From a virus: a DNA stretch of 43,042 bases. The stretch spans positions 1-43,042 of the IMG/VR virus record IMGVR_UViG_3300009132_000011. One strand, written 5' to 3'. This document shows positions 42,399 to 43,042 of the stretch, piece by piece (position 1 is the stretch's first letter; each line of letters starts with the position of its first letter). The position numbers and the translations under genes are program-made. The notes beneath the pieces are model-generated. The model did not search any database, was not told the DNA's origin, and worked only from the letters and a program-made list of their open reading frames with translations.

Positions 42399-42829
42399 CA
42401 AATCTCTCCAAAATCCAGTGTTGAGTCCGGTGTATAAAAGTAGTTCCCTACCGGGCGCCAAGTGCGTTTCTTTACTGAGGGGCTGTCATCGATCAACACA
42501 ACGCAACTCCCCAGGTCCGTATCAAATGCTTCACCGGCTGCGCAGCCGGCATCCCCGGTTTCATCACCCTCAAGCAATACCCAGCCTTCGCCTGTGGTGT
42601 CGTTAATCCAGATATCCCCAGAGTTCTTATATAAGTCGTTAGGCTGCACTGTCGGTGCGGGCGGTGTTGCAGCGCGGAACGCCTGTGTTCCGGCGCAGGT
42701 CGCTGTGTCGATGCCGCAGCCTGACCCGTCTTCGCCGGGAATCCAGTTAATAGCCTGATAGGTAAGTTTTACCTCTGCTGTATCAGACAGGTTGATATCG
42801 CCTACATCAACGACAATCCGTTCCGTCAT
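42398..42829 (-). CDS. Fibre-associated structural protein
   Basis: This 143-aa acidic protein (MTERIVVDVGDINLSDTAEVKLTYQAINW) contains PNDLYKNSGDIWINDTTGEGWVLLEGD, a short unit often seen in phage fibre and tail proteins. It has six Cys in GCGIDTATC, GCAAG and SCVV settings. It has TGATG overlap with the fibre that follows and ATGA overlap with the gene before, so all three are translated together. Likely a fibre connector; not firmly assigned. Confidence 0.65.
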   Translation of the reverse strand: MTERIVVDVGDINLSDTAEVKLTYQAINWIPGEDGSGCGIDTATCAGTQAFRAATPPAPTVQPNDLYKNSGDIWINDTTGEGWVLLEGDETGDAGCAAGEAFDTDLGSCVVLIDDSPSVKKRTWRPVGNYFYTPDSTLDFGEI

Positions 42830-43042
42830 ATCACGCCTCCATCAAGGGAATCCGGTTTTTGGGCAAGCCAGCCGTAATTAACCCCCTGCGTTTCGCCGTA
42901 ATACGAGTCATCCATATCCAGATCCTTTCCCCGGTACAAGATGCCGTCATTGGCACCGTCTAGGGGAGGCGTATCAGACCAGTCAGCCCGCACGACGGTG
43001 CTTCTTAACTGGATGGCAGGAGAGGCGAAGCAAGCACAGTTA
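42826..43042 (-). CDS. Partial structural gene at the right edge (C-terminal part)
   Basis: Only the last 71 or so residues lie in the window: LRSTVVRADWSDTPPLDG, LYRGKDLDMDDSYYGE and VNYGWLAQKPDSL, ending at a TGA inside the ATG of the next gene. The start is beyond 43042. There is no motif of known function. Continuous overlap with the fibre-associated genes suggests another virion protein. Confidence 0.65.
   Translation of the reverse strand, partial: NCACFASPAIQLRSTVVRADWSDTPPLDGANDGILYRGKDLDMDDSYYGETQGVNYGWLAQKPDSLDGGVI

Overview
The window reads as most of the genome of a temperate tailed bacteriophage, probably of podovirus build. It has a P22-like portal, a scaffold, an N4-gp56-type major capsid protein, very large ejection-type proteins and a run of fibre genes. 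There is no tail sheath, tube or tape-measure gene. It also carries a T7-size family A DNA polymerase, a Cro/CI-type regulator, an excisionase-like gene and a tyrosine integrase. The host is most likely a proteobacterium, because the attachment site carries the 3' half of a tRNA-Glu(UUC) gene very like gamma-proteobacterial ones. An aquatic source is plausible from the phage-borne Fe-S A-type carrier and the polymerase type, but this is inference. No terminase or phage RNA polymerase gene is visible and the last gene is cut at the right edge, so the window is not the whole genome. Because int and attP lie side by side inside it, the sequence is in the virion or circular arrangement, not that of an integrated prophage.

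Layout. 1-4767 (+): replication and nuclease genes (two conserved phage proteins, a 590-aa DNA polymerase, small overlapping ORFs, a PD-(D/E)XK nuclease, a calcineurin-like phosphoesterase). 4764-5063 (-): a lone reverse-strand gene for an IscA-fold protein with no cysteines. 5216-7480 (+): the lysogeny module (HTH regulator, unknown protein, Xis-like protein, integrase). 7476-7650: attP. 7650-9422 (-): small membrane or zinc-binding proteins and a membrane-anchored TIM-barrel-like protein, a possible lysis or envelope module. 9516-10221 (-): a canonical A-type Fe-S carrier and a secreted protein. 10244-20228 (-): fibre and tail genes, two of them collagen-like. 20228-33018 (-): a giant 2628-aa polyvalent ejection protein with a metallopeptidase motif and three further ejection-type proteins. 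33015-40465 (-): GNAT, connector proteins, capsid, scaffold, portal and small head genes. 40539-43042 (-): a further fibre and its neighbours.

The most notable hidden structure is a dispersed 15-bp near-palindrome, consensus ATAAGCA-W-TGCTTAT. It stands at the start of nearly every transcription unit on both strands (110, 3663, 5101, 5163, 6333, 9830, 12017, 36421, 40499), with two more core matches inside genes (598, 26447). Most copies overlap a recognisable sigma70-type promoter in one of two fixed arrangements: either the TGC of the element acts as an extended -10 exactly 17 nt after a TTGAYT-like -35, or the element follows directly on a -10. This looks like a genome-wide operator set controlled by one phage regulator, for which the 5216-5605 HTH protein is the best candidate. 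Other items worth a second look are the cysteine-less IscA-fold protein, attP with nested repeats around a tRNA-Glu half gene, a leucine at the 762-equivalent position of the polymerase, a shared N-terminal tag in two ejection proteins, and several small genes with strong ribosome sites that are too short for ordinary gene calling.
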